From an uncultured Limosilactobacillus sp. (lineage in GTDB: Bacteria > Bacillota > Bacilli > Lactobacillales > Lactobacillaceae), in assembly GCF_934202705.1 (NCBI RefSeq), contig NZ_CAKPYE010000015.1, positions 1 to 32,866 on the forward strand: a DNA stretch of 32,866 nucleotides, given 5' to 3'. The first letter of the stretch is position 1. Each line of letters starts with the position of its first letter. The notes below the pieces were generated by a model, which saw only the letters and a program-made list of their open reading frames with translations, did not search any database and was not told the DNA's origin. Below, piece after piece: positions 31,007-32,866 of the stretch. The position numbers and the translations under genes are program-made.

Positions 31007-32842
31007 ATGAATTTAGATGAAATGAAAGAGCGCCAAAAACGAATTCGTAATTTTTCGATTGTTGCGCACATTGATCATGGGAAGTCAACGTTAGCTGATC
31101 GAATTTTGGAAATGACCGATTCCATTTCAAAACGCGAAATGAAGGATCAAATCCTTGATGATATGCCATTGGAACGCGAACGGGGAATTACCATTAAGCT
31201 GAATGCAGTCGCTTTAACTTATCATGCTAAAGACGGCCAGGATTACATTTTTCACTTAATTGACACGCCAGGGCACGTCGATTTTTCTTATGAAGTTTCG
31301 CGTTCATTAGCAGCCTGCGAAGGAGCGGTATTAGTAGTTGATGCAACTCAAGGAGTTGAGGCTCAAACACTCGCCAATGTCTACCTTGCTCTGGACAATG
31401 ATTTGGCAATTCTGCCGGTTATTAATAAAATTGATCTTCCATCTGCAGACGCTGAAGGTACCAAGCAACAAATTGAAGATGAAATTGGTCTGGATACGGA
31501 TGACGCTGTTGATATTAGTGCGAAAACTGGTTTAGGTGTTGATAAGGTCTTAGAAAAAATAGTTCAAGATGTTCCAGCACCGACCGGCGATTTAACAGCA
31601 CCGTTAAAAGCTTTGATTTTTGATTCTAAGTACGATGATTATCGAGGGGTCGTCTTGAGTGTGCGGGTCTTTGAAGGAACGGTTAAAAAGGGTGATCGCA
31701 TTCGTTTAATGAATAGTGGTACTGAATACGAAGTGGCTGAAGTTGGGATCAACTCACCGAAACCACTGGCTAGAGATGTTTTGATGGCAGGAGATGTTGG
31801 TTACATTACTGCAGCCATTAAGGACATTAAAGATACTCGGGTCGGCGATACGGTGACGAGTGCTAATCGACCGACTGCTGAACCACTTGCTGGTTATCGT
31901 CGAATGACACCAATGGTCTATGCCGGACTCTATCCAACTGATAATGCTAAGTTTAATGACTTACGTGAAGCTCTTGAAAAATTACAATTGAACGACGCCG
32001 CATTAACGTTTGAACCTGAATCATCACAAGCATTAGGTTTTGGTTTCCGTTGTGGTTTCCTAGGTCTCTTGCATATGGACGTTATTCAGGAGCGATTAGA
32101 ACGAGAATTTGATCTTGATTTAATTACCACAGCACCATCCGTTACTTACCAGGTAGATATGCATGACGGCTCAATGAAGGAAGTGGAAAATCCTGCTGAA
32201 ATGCCTGATGTCACAGAAATCAAAGATATCAAAGAACCATTTGTCAAGGCATCTATTATGGTACCAAATGATTATGTTGGGGCAGTCATGGAGCTTTGCC
32301 AACGAAAACGGGGTCAATTTGACACAATGGAGTACCTGAGTGATACGCGGGTCAACGTAATTTATCATATCCCGTTGGCGGAAATTATCTTTGACTTTTT
32401 CGACAAACTTAAGTCCAGTACGCGTGGTTATGCCTCACTCGATTATGAAATTGATGATTATCGTGTTTCCGACCTGGTCAAAATTGACATTCTATTGAAT
32501 GGAGACAAGGTGGATGCTTTGAGCTTCATTACGCACCGTGACTTTGCGGCTGAACGTGGGCGCGAAATTGCGGCTAAATTAAAGAAGATTATTCCACGAC
32601 AAAATTTTGAAATCCCAATTCAAGCAGCTATTGGTTCGAAGATTATCGCACGTACAAATATTAAAGCTTATCGGAAAGACGTTACTGCCCGAATTCACAC
32701 TGGTGATCCCGATCGGCGTGCAAAATTGTTAGATAAGCAAAAGCGAGGAAAGAAGCGAATGAAGGCTGTGGGTAAAGTGGATATTCCTCAAGAAGCGTTC
32801 ATGGCCGTTTTGAAGACTGATGAAGAAGTTGATGATAAGTAA
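31007..32842 (+). CDS. lepA: Elongation factor 4 (LepA)
   Basis: The 611-residue translational GTPase resembles EF-G and acts on stalled or mispositioned ribosomes and in 30S maturation or initiation. The P loop is HIDHGKST (21-28), followed by RERGITIK (switch I), DTPGHVDF and NKID. Domains II, III and V resemble EF-G. The unique C-terminal domain contains QAAIGSKIIARTNIKAYRKD and the RRAKLLDKQKRGKKRMK tail that reaches the peptidyl-transferase centre. Length is normal. The ribosome site is weak (AAGCGAG). It follows dnaJ, as in many lactobacilli and bacilli, but has its own promoter. Confidence 0.98.
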   Translation: MNLDEMKERQKRIRNFSIVAHIDHGKSTLADRILEMTDSISKREMKDQILDDMPLERERGITIKLNAVALTYHAKDGQDYIFHLIDTPGHVDFSYEVSRSLAACEGAVLVVDATQGVEAQTLANVYLALDNDLAILPVINKIDLPSADAEGTKQQIEDEIGLDTDDAVDISAKTGLGVDKVLEKIVQDVPAPTGDLTAPLKALIFDSKYDDYRGVVLSVRVFEGTVKKGDRIRLMNSGTEYEVAEVGINSPKPLARDVLMAGDVGYITAAIKDIKDTRVGDTVTSANRPTAEPLAGYRRMTPMVYAGLYPTDNAKFNDLREALEKLQLNDAALTFEPESSQALGFGFRCGFLGLLHMDVIQERLEREFDLDLITTAPSVTYQVDMHDGSMKEVENPAEMPDVTEIKDIKEPFVKASIMVPNDYVGAVMELCQRKRGQFDTMEYLSDTRVNVIYHIPLAEIIFDFFDKLKSSTRGYASLDYEIDDYRVSDLVKIDILLNGDKVDALSFITHRDFAAERGREIAAKLKKIIPRQNFEIPIQAAIGSKIIARTNIKAYRKDVTARIHTGDPDRRAKLLDKQKRGKKRMKAVGKVDIPQEAFMAVLKTDEEVDDK

Positions 32843-32866
32843 ATGTTGATATACCAGCATTCTTTA

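Noticed and set aside
32843..32866. Terminator or start of a further gene after lepA
   Set aside because: Only 24 bases remain. They could be one arm of a hairpin, but the other arm would be outside the window, so nothing can be claimed.

Overview
The window is a gene-dense stretch of low-GC Gram-positive core chromosome, best matched to Lactobacillaceae and probably a Limosilactobacillus/Lactobacillus relative. This rests on: a Gram-positive PolC replicase with embedded exonuclease; the rpsB-tsf-pyrH-frr-uppS-cdsA-rseP-proS-polC-rimP-nusA-ylxR-ylxQ-infB-rbfA-truB-ribF order; a CIRCE-controlled hrcA-grpE-dnaK-dnaJ operon; strong AGGAGG ribosome binding sites; and frequent TTG/GTG starts. The species assignment is inference. 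No rRNA, tRNA, insertion sequence, CRISPR array or prophage gene is visible, and no gene-free gap reaches 300 bases.

Layout. 1-1839: a minus-strand acyltransferase (PlsC-like), then a divergent tRNA methyltransferase and an overlapping GIY-YIG protein. 1840-5133: translation genes rpsB, tsf, pyrH and frr. Terminators follow rpsB, tsf and frr, and a structured leader precedes rpsB. 5209-9882: an envelope operon (uppS, cdsA, rseP) ending in proS. 9961-14307: polC. 14311-19382: the rimP-nusA-ylxR-ylxQ-infB-rbfA operon, with a promoter and then a terminator hairpin in its leader. 19458-21319: truB and ribF. 21343-25592: asnB, an aspartokinase without ACT domains, and a MurE ligase, from one extended -10 promoter. 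25667-26035: an unrecognised minus-strand gene. 26055-30942: hrcA, grpE, dnaK, dnaJ, with a CIRCE operator and a CtsR-like box at the promoter. 31007-32842: lepA.

Most of the window makes or maintains the translation machinery (S2, EF-Ts, RRF, NusA, IF2, RbfA, TruB, RimP, ProRS, EF4). A second block makes the lipid carrier and phospholipid precursors of the envelope. No wholly novel system is evident. The least routine parts are three. The asnB/aspartokinase/murE cassette looks like a cell-wall diamino-acid module rather than amino-acid biosynthesis. The divergent region 26036-26147 shows apparent dual CtsR/HrcA control beside an unknown His-rich protein gene. The rpsB and rimP leaders carry structures that could regulate the operons behind them.
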